Positions 33,700 through 46,703 of a stretch of 64,000 bases of DNA are shown here, one piece after another (the first letter of the stretch is position 1; each line of letters begins with the position of its first letter). This stretch comes from Brachynemurus nebulosus (Eukaryota > Arthropoda > Insecta > Neuroptera > Myrmeleontidae). The notes below the pieces were generated by a model, which saw nothing but the letters and a program-made list of their open reading frames with translations, searched no databases and was not told the DNA's origin. The stretch lies in assembly GCA_035578155.1 (NCBI GenBank), contig JAPWDM010000023.1, positions 1,798,001 through 1,862,000 of the forward strand, read 5' to 3'. The translations under genes were made by a program, and so were the position numbers.

Positions 33700-35340
33700 A
33701 ATACATACATACACAAGAGAAGCGAGTCGGGCTCGCACAATTAGGGTTCCGTACAGTGAGTAATCAGCAGACGAAATTAATTTTTTTTTTTAAATCTTTA
33801 TGTTTATTGAAATCTTATCCAAAGGGCATAGCCGGGTAAGATAGGGAAAACGGCCCTTGACGCAAAATTGATTGCTTTTATAGGAAATAATACTTCTTAG
33901 CCCCAGATAAATTCCTGCCAAATTTCAACCCTCCTAGGCTAATAAATACAAAAACACAAAAATTTTCAAAAAAAAATTTTTTTGACGAAATTATTGAGCC
34001 GATTTATTTGAGTTTAATATATATTGTGTACCCACCTTAGGCAAAATAATAAAAAAAAAATTAACGTTATATCCCTTTATTATACTAATTTTTTTTAATT
34101 TTTTAATTTAAGAAAAATTTTTTTTTGGCATTTACGTGTTAGCGACACCCACCATTTTTTGTTCAATAATATGTCTCTTAGTACTCTATAACATATATTT
34201 TTACGAAGAAATTTTAGTTGGTAGAACATAGTAATATTTCAATACAAATGCATGCCATGTTCGGTACTACATATATTACTTATGTATAAAAAGGACCATA
34301 AAGTAAAGCATCTGCCTGATTTCTAAAACACAGTAGAACTCTGAGGATTGCAATAAAATGTTCTCTTCCCCCCTGAGTTGCAGTTTTTGGAGTTCCAGTG
34401 ACGGTCTAAAAAAATTTATATTTTGACTTGTTACACTAGCGGAAATAATTAAAGGATCAAAAAAAAATTCCAAATTTTTAGCGATTTTTCGAATGGCTGT
34501 ATCTTCGTGAAAAATGGTCGTATCGGAGTCGTAAGCAAAGCAATTTAAAGCTGGAAGTTTCTAGTTTCGAGATCTTGCGATAAAAAAATTTTCAAAGCAA
34601 CGTGTGTGGCGCAATCCTAATAAATACACTGGAAAAAAAAATTTCGAAATTTTTTCGGTTTTCTTTTTTGGTCCACGGACTTGAAAAAACTATTTCCGAC
34701 CTAATCACCATATGGACCGGATAACTTGTTCATTCAGCTTTAATTTGCTTTTTTATAGACTTTTATACGACCATTTTTCGCTGAGATATCGGACTTTGAA
34801 TGGAAAAGGATCATTTCGTTTTTGACCGTCGATATCTCAGCAACCAATGATCACACAGAAAATTGAACGGGTGTTTTAAAAATTCGAAGAAATTCTTTAC
34901 AAGGATTAGCAATTGTTTTTTCAGAAAAAAATTTTTTTGCATACTTTACATGAATTTGAAAAATCAAGAAAAAAAGAGCTTTTGGTGGCTCTTTGGAAAA
35001 TTAAGCGCTGAATTAAAAACTTCGAGAAAACCACTAATGTTAAGTGCGCCTTTTACAGTTCAATATACCCACAAAAACCCCACCGAGTTTCAGTTTAATC
35101 CATCCAGCCGTTTTTGTGTTTCATTCGACTGAATTTTTGAAAAAATTAAACCATCATTTTTTTGATCTTAAACTTTCATAATCTTCAACCAAATGAAAAA
35201 AAAATTTCTCAGCTTTTTTCACATTTTTATCAATAACAGTATTTAATTTTATAAAAAAAAGAAAATTTCTTAGAAAATTTTCAAAAAAAAATTTTAGAAA
35301 AAAAATGCTTGAGCTGCTTGCGTAAGCTCCTATTGGTAAG
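33700..35340. other. Old dispersed-repeat material
   Basis: The phrase AAGCGAGTCGGGCTCGCACA followed by ATTAGGGTTCCGTAC (about 33720-33755) resembles the 3' parts of insect SINE/LINE-like repeats. Around 34480-34800 a weak inverted pair (AAAAATGGTCGTAT against TACGACCATTTTTCG) suggests a degraded palindromic MITE. The frames 34276-34473 and 34863-35132 have no domain. Confidence 0.4.
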
Positions 35341-35974
35341 AACAGGGAAATAAATGTACTTAAGTGAGGAAATGATTGTACGTTATGTGAATTTAACTCA
35401 AAGCTAGCGAAACAGTATTTTCATTTCCCAACACTTCCACCATTGTTACAATATTACGAGAATCTTTTTACGGAGGTGCACCGTCAATGTTTTCCATTAT
35501 GAATCACGGTGTGTGTATGTACAAAAGTACATACTTACATGGCTACATTCTTAATGTGTACCATGTATGTAGTGGTAAGGTTGCCGGTATATTTAACATA
35601 GTGGTACAGGAAACGCGGGTCAAGGACAAGTGACCGGCCAAGTGTACAGTAAAAAAAAAATGACTATATAGTACATAAATATACAATACATATCATACAT
35701 AGACATACCTATATAAGTAATATACAAACAAACTTACAACAATAAAACAGTGTGTCGTATTAAAGAGAAAACACTGAAGAATAGGCGAAAATTTTGTCAG
35801 AACAAACAGATTGCACATAATTTGCAAAGTAAACATTTTTTAATGTCTCCTTCCCCGTCCATTTTTGCAATTTTCTCCTAGTTTTGAAATGTACATTTTT
35901 TTTTACAGTGAAACCTCTTTTTATTCCATTCTTTGAAGGTTTTTCTAAAAGATGTGAAAGATGGTATTCAAGAA
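35341..35974. other. AT-rich sequence, no feature recognised
   Basis: No gene or element boundary is seen. The minus-strand frame 35760-36062 partly overlaps the following MITE and is not a gene. Confidence 0.4.
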
Positions 35975-36367
35975 AACCGTTTTTTGTGCGACTTTTTAGA
36001 GTGCGGTTATAAAAAGAAAAAAAAAATAAAACATTAAAATACGTAATGTGAATAAAAAGCAAGAGAAAGTAGGAAATTTAAACATTAATTTGCGATAATT
36101 TACTTTGATGAAATTACTTATTGATGGTTTTTAACCATTTAATCAGTACATTGTATAGGAATATAAGTTATTGCATCATATTTTTTTTTAAATAAATATT
36201 ACAAAAACGAAATAAAATGTTCTCATGTGTAAATTAATGCTTTATCTTGTTTGGTAAATCAACCTAGCTAAGGAAATTGTACCGTTTTGAGCGTTTTGAG
36301 TTATGTATTTTCTGTGAAATTTTTATGTAGTTCCAATCCACCACATAAAAAAAAAAATGTTCAGCTG
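35975..36367 (+). mobile_element. CAGCTGAAC-family MITE, truncated at the left
   Basis: The right end reads TGTTCAGCTG before TA at 36368-36369. The interior matches the copies at 49.2 and 54.9 kb, including AAACATTAATTTGCGATAA and TTTTGAGCGTTTTGAG. The left end retains TTTTTTGTGCGAC but not the outer CAGCTGAACTC. Confidence 0.65.
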
Positions 36368-36609
36368 TATATTTTGAATATTAAACAATTTGTTCATGAA
36401 ATTTATTTTAAAAAAGAAGAAAATACGTTAATTTACTTTTACAGAAAATATTTTATAAACGGGCTAAGTTTGAGAGAGAAAAAGTCTATCAGGATAGTTT
36501 GTTTCTTTGATAGTAATTTTTCTTTTGTGAGAATTAATGTTCCTTAATAATTTCCGCAGAACTAAACCATTTTGGTATTTATCACAAGTAGGTAATGCGA
36601 TTATATGTT

Positions 36610-36930
36610 AATTATTTTTTTTAGAATATCGTCGTTCTAACAACGAAATTCTTATGAATTCATCGCATGATGTGGTCTATCCGCACTTGATCGCTTTATA
36701 ATAGTCAGTGTCGGATATTATGTAATTTAAGAGACAATGTCGTTTTCGTAAAAAAAGTTTAAATTCATAATTATAATATAAAGTAAAAGGTTTAGATAAA
36801 ACCTAAGATTATTAACTAATTAAAAGATAATTTTAATATTAAAGAAAAACAAGAAATATTTTATCTCAAAACTTGTGAAAACTCTAGCTACTGAACTACG
36901 CAATCCTGACTTAATGCGTGTTTAACGTGT
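36610..36930 (+). repeat. Dispersed repeat T, copy 1
   Basis: GTTCTAACAACGAAATTCTT with ATGAATTCATCGCAT, then CAGTGTCGGATATTATG, and near the end CTCTAGCTACTGAACTACGC align with 62598-62835 in the same order and strand. Function and boundaries are unknown. The end phrase (CGAACTAC ... CCTTACTTAATG type) is also echoed at about 14165-14200. Confidence 0.65.
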
Positions 36931-37036
36931 ACTTATCGTTTTTTTTTTTTTCAAAAATGTTTTCACATTCAACCCTTCGATAATCGAGAGTTGATTAATA
37001 ACAGTAATACTTAAGATCGTATAAACATTGCTAGTA

Positions 37037-37494
37037 CCGTAAAACCCCCTATCGCTACCCATTAAACCTAACTTTACCATACCACACTTTGTTTATTTTT
37101 AGAATTTTATCATATAGAAAATTACATAATCTCATAAGTATTTATCAATAATTTTCACGTTTGTTTATTCGTGCATTGTCGAATAATTCGTTTAAGTAAT
37201 GGTTACTGTAGCTTCGGTAAAGTTAGGTTACGTTAACAATTCTCAACTTTACCAACAGACGCCTAGTACAAACGGTAAAAACATTTGCATTTTAACATTA
37301 AATTGTAGTAATTCAAACATCTGTCAAAAATTTGAAATCTGTTACGTTTCATTGTTAGATATTACTTGGAATTAACAATAAAGTGTCAACAATAGTGGCC
37401 AGTGGAATATTTAACAATTTTACAGTAACTTTCATATTTCACTGGAAAACATGGGCTGGTAAAGATAGGGACTCATTGACATCTTAACCTATTA
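37037..37494. repeat. Possible degraded TA-type element
   Basis: After TA at 37035-37036 the sequence begins CCGTAAAACCCCCTATCGCT and contains CCTAACTTTACC. GGTAAAGATAGGGA at about 37459 is a weak inverted partner, and GGTAAAGTTAGG lies at 37219. Alternatively the right end is CTACGGTA at 38545-38551, with the next element nested in it. The boundaries are uncertain. Confidence 0.3.
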
Positions 37495-38352
37495 CCGTCA
37501 GTTGGGGCGAATCTGGACGATTTTTTCAGTTTTTTGGCAATGAATTGTTTAAGAGTTTATCTAAAAAATTCTAAAAAAATAATTTAATTGCATTTTTATT
37601 AATCATGCGGGAGAAGTACTAACTTGGCGCACACATTTTCGTACGCAAAATAGCTGTTTGCCCACTGTACTCTTCCCACATACTTTTTTGCGTGCGGAAA
37701 GTAAACTTTCCACACGCAAATTGACAATAAAACACGCAAAATTTAATGAAAACACGCAAAGCCGCCTCTTAATTTTTCAATTAATAAATATTTCATAATT
37801 ATTTCTATAGAAACCACCAACTAATTTATACAATATTTAATTCAGAAAAAAAGACGAACACTCAAAAATATTATTTTAAAAAGTAATAAAAATGTCAAAA
37901 ATAGTAATAATAATAGAAAAAAGTATGTGAAATTCTTAATAAAAAATAGTATGTGCAACTCGTGCAGGATTGTCGATTGCCCACTCATTCGCTTGAGTGG
38001 ACAATCGACAATTTCCCGCACTTATTGCACAATATACTATAATATCACGAGCATATAGGGCAGTAATAAAAATATCGAAATTGGTACTACAGCATTTTTT
38101 TTTTTTTTTTTTGTTGGGTGGAATAAAACATTTTGGATTTAAATAAATTTAATTTCGATTTGCCTTTGAGTCTATCATACAAAGTCGATTTGGGATCGAG
38201 GTAATTTTAGAGGTCCGGACCCCTAGGACCTCCCCGGTTGTTGCGCCTGTGTCGAAAAGAGCCGATTTTATGTTATCTAGACTACAGTTCATGTAGTTTA
38301 TACCCACTTTCTTTTTATATTGACGCACCATGGTGTATGAATTCGCCCCACC
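37495..38352. mobile_element. Probable TA-flanked MITE (TTGGGGCGAAT ends)
   Basis: CCGTCAGTTGGGGCGAATCT follows TA at 37493-37494, and GAATTCGCCCCACC precedes TA at 38353-38354, giving an 11-12 bp inverted core. The interior carries a perfect-looking small hairpin TGCGTGCGGAAAGT/ACTTTCCACACGCA (about 37693-37725) and a copy of the ATCGACAAT hairpin repeat. Confidence 0.5.
37740..38045 (+). repeat. ATCGACAAT hairpin repeat, copy 2
   Basis: ATTGTCGATTGCCCACTC at 37969-37986 pairs with GAGTGGACAATCGACAAT at 37995-38012 (one mismatch, 8-base loop), followed by TTCCCGCACTTATTGCACAA. The upstream half (AATAAATATTTCATAATTAT, TTCTATAGAAACCACCAAC, AACTCGTGCAGGA) matches the 52.2-52.5 kb copy on the same strand. 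Confidence 0.75.
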
Positions 38353-38439
38353 TATGGACAATTTTTTGTTAATTAATTGATAAAAATTGATAGAAATTTA
38401 AGTTTCTGAACAATTTATCTATGAATCATTTTAAAGATT

Positions 38440-38549
38440 TTTATCAGTTGATTTTTTATTAAAACAGTTTAATATAATTAAATTAATTTCATGTTCATTT
38501 TATTCAAATTTGAATCGGAAAATTATGGTAAAGTTATGTCAGTCTACGG
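38440..38549 (+). repeat. Right end shared with a repeat at 54.4 kb
   Basis: The run from AGATTTTTATCA through TTTTATTCAAATTTGAAT to CTACGGTA aligns with about 54408-54516 (GATTTTTATCA, TTTTATTCAAATTTAAAT, TTTACGGTA). Both end at CGGTA, so this is probably the right terminus of a TA-type family whose left end is not placed. Confidence 0.45.
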
Positions 38550-38590
38550 TACCTATATTATTCTGACACCCTGTCCAGTGTAACACTGTA

Positions 38591-38718
38591 TATAGTTTGT
38601 TTATTTTGTTTGGAATATGAACACCATATTTCCTTCTCTGCTTTGCAGAATAGAAAAAATGTGCAAAACAGAGAAAGAAATATGGTGTTCTTATTCCAAA
38701 CAAAATAAACAAATTATA
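38591..38718. repeat. Near-perfect 128-bp hairpin
   Basis: TATAGTTTGTTTATTTTGTT at the left pairs with AACAAAATAAACAAATTATA at the right, and the arms of about 50 bases (38591-38640 and 38669-38718) include GAACACCATATTTC against GAAATATGGTGTTC. The inner CTTTGCA/TGCAAAA pair shortens the loop further. It may be a small MITE or a hairpin RNA source. No proof of transcription. Confidence 0.75.
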
Positions 38719-39103
38719 CCAATGTTATTATGTATTACAGAGAATACGATGGACTCTCATGGACATTGTGGTATGGATTTTATTTTACTTGAAATATTTA
38801 AGTACAAGAAACAAACTACACAACAAAACAATAACAGAATGTAACGGGTTGTTAAAATAACAATCATTTTTTTTGAGCCGGATTTTTAAATTTTTTATTT
38901 ATTATACTTGTTAGCTTATAGACACTTAAGTATGCATGTGTATAATATAATAACTAACTATGAAATTTATTAAAAATTACTGTGGGAAACGGCCAGTGAT
39001 GTTTCTTTTCTTTGAAATATTTTCAAGGTCGCGACATACTTTTTTCATAAAAAATTTCTGTTTTTATTGTGGATTTACCAACTATAACACTCTCATAAGA
39101 TAT
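38719..39103. other. AT-rich spacer
   Basis: No feature is recognised. The plus frame 38617-38844 runs through the hairpin and is not a gene. Confidence 0.45.
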
Positions 39104-39111
39104 ATTTTAAA

Positions 39112-39584
39112 TAGTGATGTCGGATGATTAATCGATTAATCAGTTTAGTCGACTAATTTTGTTTACATTTAGTCAGTTTTTAATCGACTATTTTACCGTC
39201 GACTAAATGACTAAAATGATTAATTTTTTTTAAATGACTAAATACGACCAATTTAATTTTTTTTCCTGTGTTATTTATATAAAATTCGAAAAATCAAAAA
39301 CTAAAAAAATTTCCATTGGTACGATTTTTCATTTCTCATCTTTGTTTTTCTTAAAATAATAATAATAATAATAAAATATTAAGTAACTATCAATAATCAA
39401 ATTCAAAAGTAAACATTTTTTTTTTTAAAGAATTACATAGGTTACTGCATTCATGAATTCGACTAAAAATTTAGTCGATTAGTCGACTATTACGTGTTCG
39501 ATATTTTCGACTAAAGACTAATTTTATCTAAAAAACAACTTTAGTCGATTAATCGACTAATTTTTCTTCAGCTCGTCATCACTA
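39112..39584. mobile_element. hAT MITE with perfect 8-bp duplication
   Basis: TAGTGATG at the left and CATCACTA at the right are perfect terminal repeats, and subterminal TTAATCGATTAATCAG/TTAGTCGATTAATCGACTAA blocks continue the inverted structure. ATTTTAAA occurs at 39104-39111 and again at 39585-39592, an exact 8-bp target-site duplication as produced by hAT transposases. The core is A/T-rich with an (AAT)n tract and no ORF. Confidence 0.95.
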
Positions 39585-39592
39585 ATTTTAAA

Positions 39593-40506
39593 CAATAGAA
39601 GGTCTGAGTAATATTAAATTTGTCCAGTAGGCGAGTAAAAGTTTTACCCCCACTCTAGTTGAGTGATTTTCACCGTCACATTTCTCTTTTTTAGTCCTAC
39701 TGAATAATGCCAGCCATTAAAAAAAAACTGGGCGAAACGTGTTAAACCAATGTTAAAAAGTAATTTTCTATGTACCCAAAAATGGTTCATAGAATCTATT
39801 TGAATAATATGGTATAGTATTTTTGGACGAAAGAAATTCGAAAAATTTTAATACCAATAGAGTCATAATAAAATTACGTTATTTTAAGAAGACAGAGTTG
39901 TTGTTTCGTAAGATTTTAAGTAACTAACCTTGCACATTTTTTATCAAAAGAAAAAAAAAAGATTTCTTGGACCGGAATTATTTATTTATTTATTTTATTT
40001 TATTTTTTTTGGATTGAACTTGAGAAGTAAATTTTAAAATATATATGTACCTATGCACAAAATGCCCAGTATTTCTTTGTATGGACTATTAGATAATTTG
40101 CGGTTGTATTTCTGGCTAAATTTGATAATTTTTATTTTAAATAAAAGCAAAACTTTCGTATTCCTTTTCTGTATTATTTAGTATTTTAAAATTTTGAAAA
40201 TTACTCAAAGCTAATGAGCATTATAATGCTCTCTTTGTGACAATGCAAATTTTGAAAAACGGACCAAAACTAGCATTACAAGAACGACTTTGAAAAATTT
40301 TCTTGTAAACCTCATGACGTCCACAAAGTTAAAAAATTCTTTTTTTTCAAGTCAAATTTTATTGAAGTGATTTTAATAATTAGGGTGGTTGGTCGAATTA
40401 AGGTAATTTGAGTGATACCAATTATTCCATCACATATATAATTTTGGGATAGATACTTGTACTCTAAATTACTCGAAAACGGTATAATTTATCGAAATGT
40501 AGTCAG
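39593..40506. other. AT-rich sequence with a repeat R fragment
   Basis: Between about 40260 and 40450 the sequence TTTGAAAAATTTTC, CATGACGTC, TCAAGTCAAATTTTATTGAA and GGGTGGTTGGTCGAATTAAG parallels the repeat at 57.9 kb. Otherwise no feature is seen. Confidence 0.45.
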
Positions 40507-40508
40507 TA

Positions 40509-41683
<1,175 letters not shown>

Positions 41684-41685
41684 TA

Positions 41686-42066
41686 CACCTTTTCTGGCCT
41701 GCAATTGTCTAGAGAACTATAGGTATTGTTAAGAATTTTATTTAAATAACTGTAAATTAAAATAAAAAAAGACGTAATAACTTACACATACTATCCAAAA
41801 TCAAGGGTGCTCATACTCGGGGGCAAGGAGAGCCGCACCCCCTAGCTGTTAAAGAAACGTAAAATATATAAGTGTACAAGTATTTTTTCTTTAACGTAGC
41901 CTAGTATTTTAGCAGCAGAATAAAGTTTTATAACATAGTCAAAATTGGAACTTTTTATAGCTACTTACAAATCGCCATTTGTCATCCAAAATATTAAAAA
42001 TACTCCTTACCCTCAGTTCTTGCCCCCCCCTACAAATCATCATATGGGCGCCATTGTCCAAAACCA
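41686..42066. other. Unassigned spacer
   Basis: No gene or element is recognised. It includes a C-rich TTGCCCCCCCCTAC tract near 42020. Confidence 0.45.
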
Positions 42067-42071
42067 CCCCT

Positions 42072-42353
42072 TCAGGGTGGCGATCGACCTGGAAAACCTG
42101 GAAAAGTCAGGGAAAAGTCAGGGAATTTCAGTCGTAGTTAAGGATTTTTACAGTTTTCGCCCCGGCGAGAGCGTCGATTGATAGTTTTTTTTGTTTTTTT
42201 TTTTGCTGTATTTTTGCCACTAACGAGCAAAAAAAAAGGTCGTCAAAAAACTTTATTTTTAAACAATATTTTTGTCGAAGTAGGTCCTGGAATTTTATTC
42301 AGAGTCAGGGAAAAGTCAGGGAATTATGAAATTGGATTTCAATCGCCACCCTG
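42072..42353. mobile_element. 282-bp MITE, CAGGGTGGCGAT ends
   Basis: CAGGGTGGCGATCGACCTGG and the right end TTCAATCGCCACCCTG form a 12-bp perfect inverted core. CCCTT flanks both sides (42067-42071 and 42354-42358), a candidate 5-bp duplication. Direct subterminal copies of GTCAGGGAAAAGTCAGGGAA appear near both ends. The short frames 41945-42181 and 42178-42360 run through it. Superfamily is not assigned. Confidence 0.65.
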
Positions 42354-42358
42354 CCCTT

Positions 42359-45300
42359 AATTAAGTGATGGAATAATTGTAAACATAATAAATTTAATTA
42401 TCCAAATGTAAAATACGCACCCCTAAAATATCATCCGTTATTCAAAAGCGTTTGAAAAATATTTAGAAACAAATGGTTTCTATTTCACTCTTTTACAGAG
42501 TTGTATATCTCCCTTAATAATGGGTTTTGGAAAAAACTGCATCTAAAAGGGTACCATTATTTTTGAGCATACTATCAACTCTAGCATTTACGGCACAAAA
42601 TTCTGGACCACCTTATATATCGGTAATACTGAGGACATTTTAAAATGTCAAAATGTTTTCCTACCAGTTAAAATAATATGATTCAAGGAAACATTAAACT
42701 AATCGACCACGTACCTTGGAAACGCCTATACAAGCATAAATATTTCTCATTCTAAGAAATCTTTCTTTTTTTTAATTATTAATTATTCATTGTACGTTCG
42801 TTTAATTATTTATCAATTAAATGATGAATTTATTTCGTTTTTTTTTTTTGTGTCACGTGAACTTGGCGTCACCCACCCATTAGGGAAAAATCGTTAAAAA
42901 ATATTAATTAGAAATTATACTGTTACACACTTAATAAATCCATGCAAATAACTTTGCTAACACAATTTGCATATACGATTTGCACACACCCAAAAAGAAA
43001 GAAAAAAGTTTACTAAATAATAGCTCAGAGAAGACGCATTGAAGTAATTTTTTAGGTAGGTCAGTTGTGACAGTTAATACGTGTGGTGCCAGAATTAATA
43101 ATAACTGTTGGTGTTTACTTGTATGTATCCAAAGACGTACAAACGGCTTGTACAGTCTGAAAATATTTTGATGATTGTTGCCAATTTTTTTTTTGTGCTG
43201 AATTGCAATTTTTGAATCTCCCGCCACGCTACATTTAATGCGACGTTACCAGAATGTTGCCAGATTTTAGATTAATAATTCTATAGTGCATTTTTTTCAG
43301 CATGAAGCTTTAACGAATTTTTTTTCATTCTGAAATTTGTTCAGTTTTGTTGATTTTCGCTGATTTCCGTAGCATTTTTCGCTTTTATTGGTTTTCGCTG
43401 ATTTTTGTAGCATTAAGCACTATTAAATTCCAAAAATACATCGCACAGAACCCCGCACAAACCTTATGGAAATTTGGTCCCGGTTAATTTCTTCGAAACT
43501 TTGGGAAATAATAGTTCTTGACCTGTAGAACAAAAGTCTCCGTAGGCGCAAAACTCAATAATGGACAGATTTTGAGATCTGTTGATTGAGCATGTTTGTG
43601 TCAAAGGGTGACAGTAACGTTTAATGTTCTTTTTATTTTTAAAAGTGTGATAGCAGAAAACAAAAATGTTCAGATCAGAAGACCAGGCTTCAAAATTTTT
43701 AACATTATTATTGAAAAGACTGATGAAGAAGCAAAAAATATAATCATGTAATTTTTTTTATCCCTTTAATCTGTTTTATGACATTTAACAACATAAATGT
43801 GTTTCATAATAATAATTAATTTTTCAAACTTTCCAAATTAATTTCAATTTTGATGTTTATTAAAACTTAATAAAATTCTGACGCGAAAAAGTTCATCTCA
43901 TAAAATCAACTTTGCTTTTAAAATGGATGAGAAGCGAACCAAACAATGTAATGGTAATAAAAAAATTTTTCGGAAAACTTTTCTGTTTGCTGTCTGTGAA
44001 AATTTCATTTTATGTTAGAAAATATATTTTTTCTCTTTTACTCTTTTACGTTTCGTCAAAAATTAAATAAAAGAATTTAATTCCTGCTCAATGCATTGCA
44101 ATAAAAAGGAATTTTCATAAGAAACAAGAACTTACTTTATGACAAAAATAATAATAATAATAATAAAAGGTGCTTTCTCTTAATTTTGAATTGGACAATG
44201 TTGTAAATATAAATAATACTTTGTAAATAAATAGATTTGTACAAAGTGTCTCAAATTTATGCCAAAAATTATCAAAATTTTACAAAATAATTTTTTATAT
44301 AACTACCAACAGAAAACAAGGTACTTGTAGTAAAAAATTTCCGAATGGAAACTTCAGCTATTACAGCCACACTATCTTGATGAGACTTGCAAGTGGGATT
44401 ACGATAAAAATTTATTTTGAGGTTTCTAGAAGCCGAAAATGACATTCGCTAAAATTTATACATAATTATGTATATATGTGTCCAGACGATAATTCTCGAA
44501 AATATAAACATCCTATTTTTATCAAATTTGGTAAAAATAGGATTTTTTGGTTAAAAAAAACTTGGGAAATCCTAAACTGAAGACTGGGCTTCAAAAACAG
44601 GCTGTGCCAAAAAAAAAAATTTAGCATGCTGTCTAAATTGTTGGCAGTGGTAATTAGATTCCTTTTTCGGTTCTAACCAAATTTTTTTTTTTTGCACAGC
44701 TTGTTTTTGAAATCCACCCTCTGACTCTTGATTGAATTTTTCAGCCAGACATATAAAACTTCAAAAATATGAGTTTTTTGCAAAAATTTGCCAAAATTCA
44801 AAAGAGTTTCGAAATATATATTATATGCTTTCTGTATACTGTTTGTATATTATCACATAATTTATAATATAATAGTCAATTTTATTGTTTGTGTTATTTT
44901 AGGATTCCGAAAAACTATTTTTCATTTTTAAGTTCCGTTTGTGAAATATTGTGGGCTTCAGAATAAAGTAATTTTTGTAATTCGCTATGTTACACAGGTG
45001 ATTGCGACAGGAGTAGGTATTAATTATATTAAGTCCGTTGACTGAAACTTTATCAGTTTTTTTAAAAAAAAAAAGAAGTTTATATAATCGTCTTGTTTGA
45101 AAGTCTGGAGACATTAATAGTTTACCGAAGTGATTGACTTGCTATAAACTTACAAAACATATACTATGGAATACAATTACAGGTACAACTATACATAGAA
45201 TACAATTACTTAATAAACCTTTTAAGTGCATTAGAAATTATTAAATTAGTTTATTTACAGATTTAGAAATCGATATTATCAGTTTATAGTACCATATTTT

Positions 45301-45859
45301 CATTAAATTAAAATTATGTAAGTTTTAATCCAATTGTCGGCGGAGTAATATTTATGTATTATGACAATTTGACTCTTTTTAACCGTTTATCATTAAAAAA
45401 TTAACCGTTCGCTAAGTGATTGAACTTAAGTCAAAGTGTTCATTTTTGTCGTTAAAATATTAAATGACTGATAAAACCAAAAGTACACACCCCGCAAATT
45501 GTTTTAATATAGGAAGTGTCATTCAAACAATTCAGTTAATATTCGTTCAGTTGGACAAGACTCAGGGTTCAGGAAACCTATCGGAAAAAACATTTTGTAG
45601 TGATTCGTGGTATTCTGTAAGAATTATTTCTGTAGTTATACAAAAAGTAAATAAACAATCTGTTATATTGTAAACATACCAATAAAATGTACGATAATTT
45701 TCTCGGCTGCGCAGAAAAACATTCAGTTACGGATATGTTTTATAATAGTTCAATATTAATTATCGAATTTACTCACTCACAACCATCTGTACCCCAGTCA
45801 AAAACTATGGTTCATTTCACTTAAATTTAACCATGCTTCATCACTTATGAATTTAAATA
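42359..45859. other. AT-rich sequence without recognisable features
   Basis: About 3.5 kb in which no gene, bounded transposon or RNA gene could be supported. A short local echo, TTTTCGCTGATTT with GTAGCATT (about 43355-43425), is repeated twice. The frames 42931-43227, 44899-45114 and 45464-45673 show no domain. A diverged element may be present but cannot be seen by eye. Confidence 0.45.
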
Positions 45860-46020
45860 ATTTCCGTTTTCTTGGCTTTATCTCTTTCAAATTTTAAAAT
45901 TGCAGTTTGTTTTTAGAAAAGAATAGAAGATTGATTTGTCTTGAATATAAGAATTATTTAATTTCTTAAAATTTGACTCATAATCAGTTGTATCTGAAAC
46001 GGCGTATACATATATTTACA
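45860..46020 (+). repeat. Dispersed repeat U, copy 1
   Basis: TTTCTTGGCTTTATC-type sequence, AAATTTTAAAATTGCAG, AGAAAAGAATAGAAGATTGA and ATCAGTTGTATCTGAAA align with 61861-62025 on the same strand. No coding potential. Its ends are not defined, and this copy lies directly before the Helentron-like element. Confidence 0.7.
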
Positions 46021-46032
46021 TTAAAATTTAAA

Positions 46033-46384
46033 TACCCCTGTCGCAGCATCCTGCATAACATAGCGAATTTCCGTTTATAAAAATTCGTTTTTCTCGAAAA
46101 CTAGTTGACATAGAAAAAAAGTTTAAAGGCCTTTTTTATGTAATTTTTTCTCCTCTTTTAAATGGTGTAAAAAAATTTCGCAAAAGTTTTTGAATAAGTG
46201 GAAATTTCGGCAAAAAACTAATTTTTTTGCAAGAACAAAAACCATGTTTCTGGCATCCGACGTGTTTGGCTGAAGAACTTATCCAAGATTTTTGGATTTC
46301 CAACGTTGTCACCAAATTTCGTAAAGCTAGCAGTTTTTCCTGAAGAGTTATCGTGCTGATACATATATACATACATATATATAT

Positions 46385-46444
<60 letters not shown>

Positions 46445-46573
46445 TTTAGTGAATATTATTTTCGGTTTCTAGGGACCTCAAAACAAATTTCTGCCATAGT
46501 CCCGGGCTCAAGTCGCGTCATGACACCTACTGTAATAGCTGAATTTCCAGAATTCTTTCTGGAAATTCGCTAA
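46033..46573 (+). mobile_element. Helentron-like element, copy 2
   Basis: Same order as copy 1 at 8575-9112: start TACCCCTGTCGCAGCATCCT, AGCGAATTTCC, an (AT)n/(ACAT)n microsatellite at about 46360-46440, CCCGGGCTCAAGTCGCGTCA, then a hairpin TTTCCAGAA/TTCTGGAAA and GGAAATTCGCTAA. This copy keeps the 3' hairpin more fully. The minus frame 46136-46390 corresponds to the similar frame in copy 1 and is not taken as a gene. Confidence 0.55.
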
Positions 46574-46703
46574 AACAAACTTAAAATGCTATTTAAATTG
46601 TACAGAATAAAATGACATCAAGTATACACTGGATAAATTAAACAAACTAGACAGAGTATAATATAATTTATTTATTCATCTGATTGTTTGAATTTGTTTA
46701 TTA

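Noticed and set aside
37037..38549. A single large TA-flanked element from CCGTAAAACCCCC to CTACGGTA
   Set aside because: The two ends match over too few bases, and a better pair (37495 and 38352) lies inside. Kept only as a low-confidence alternative.
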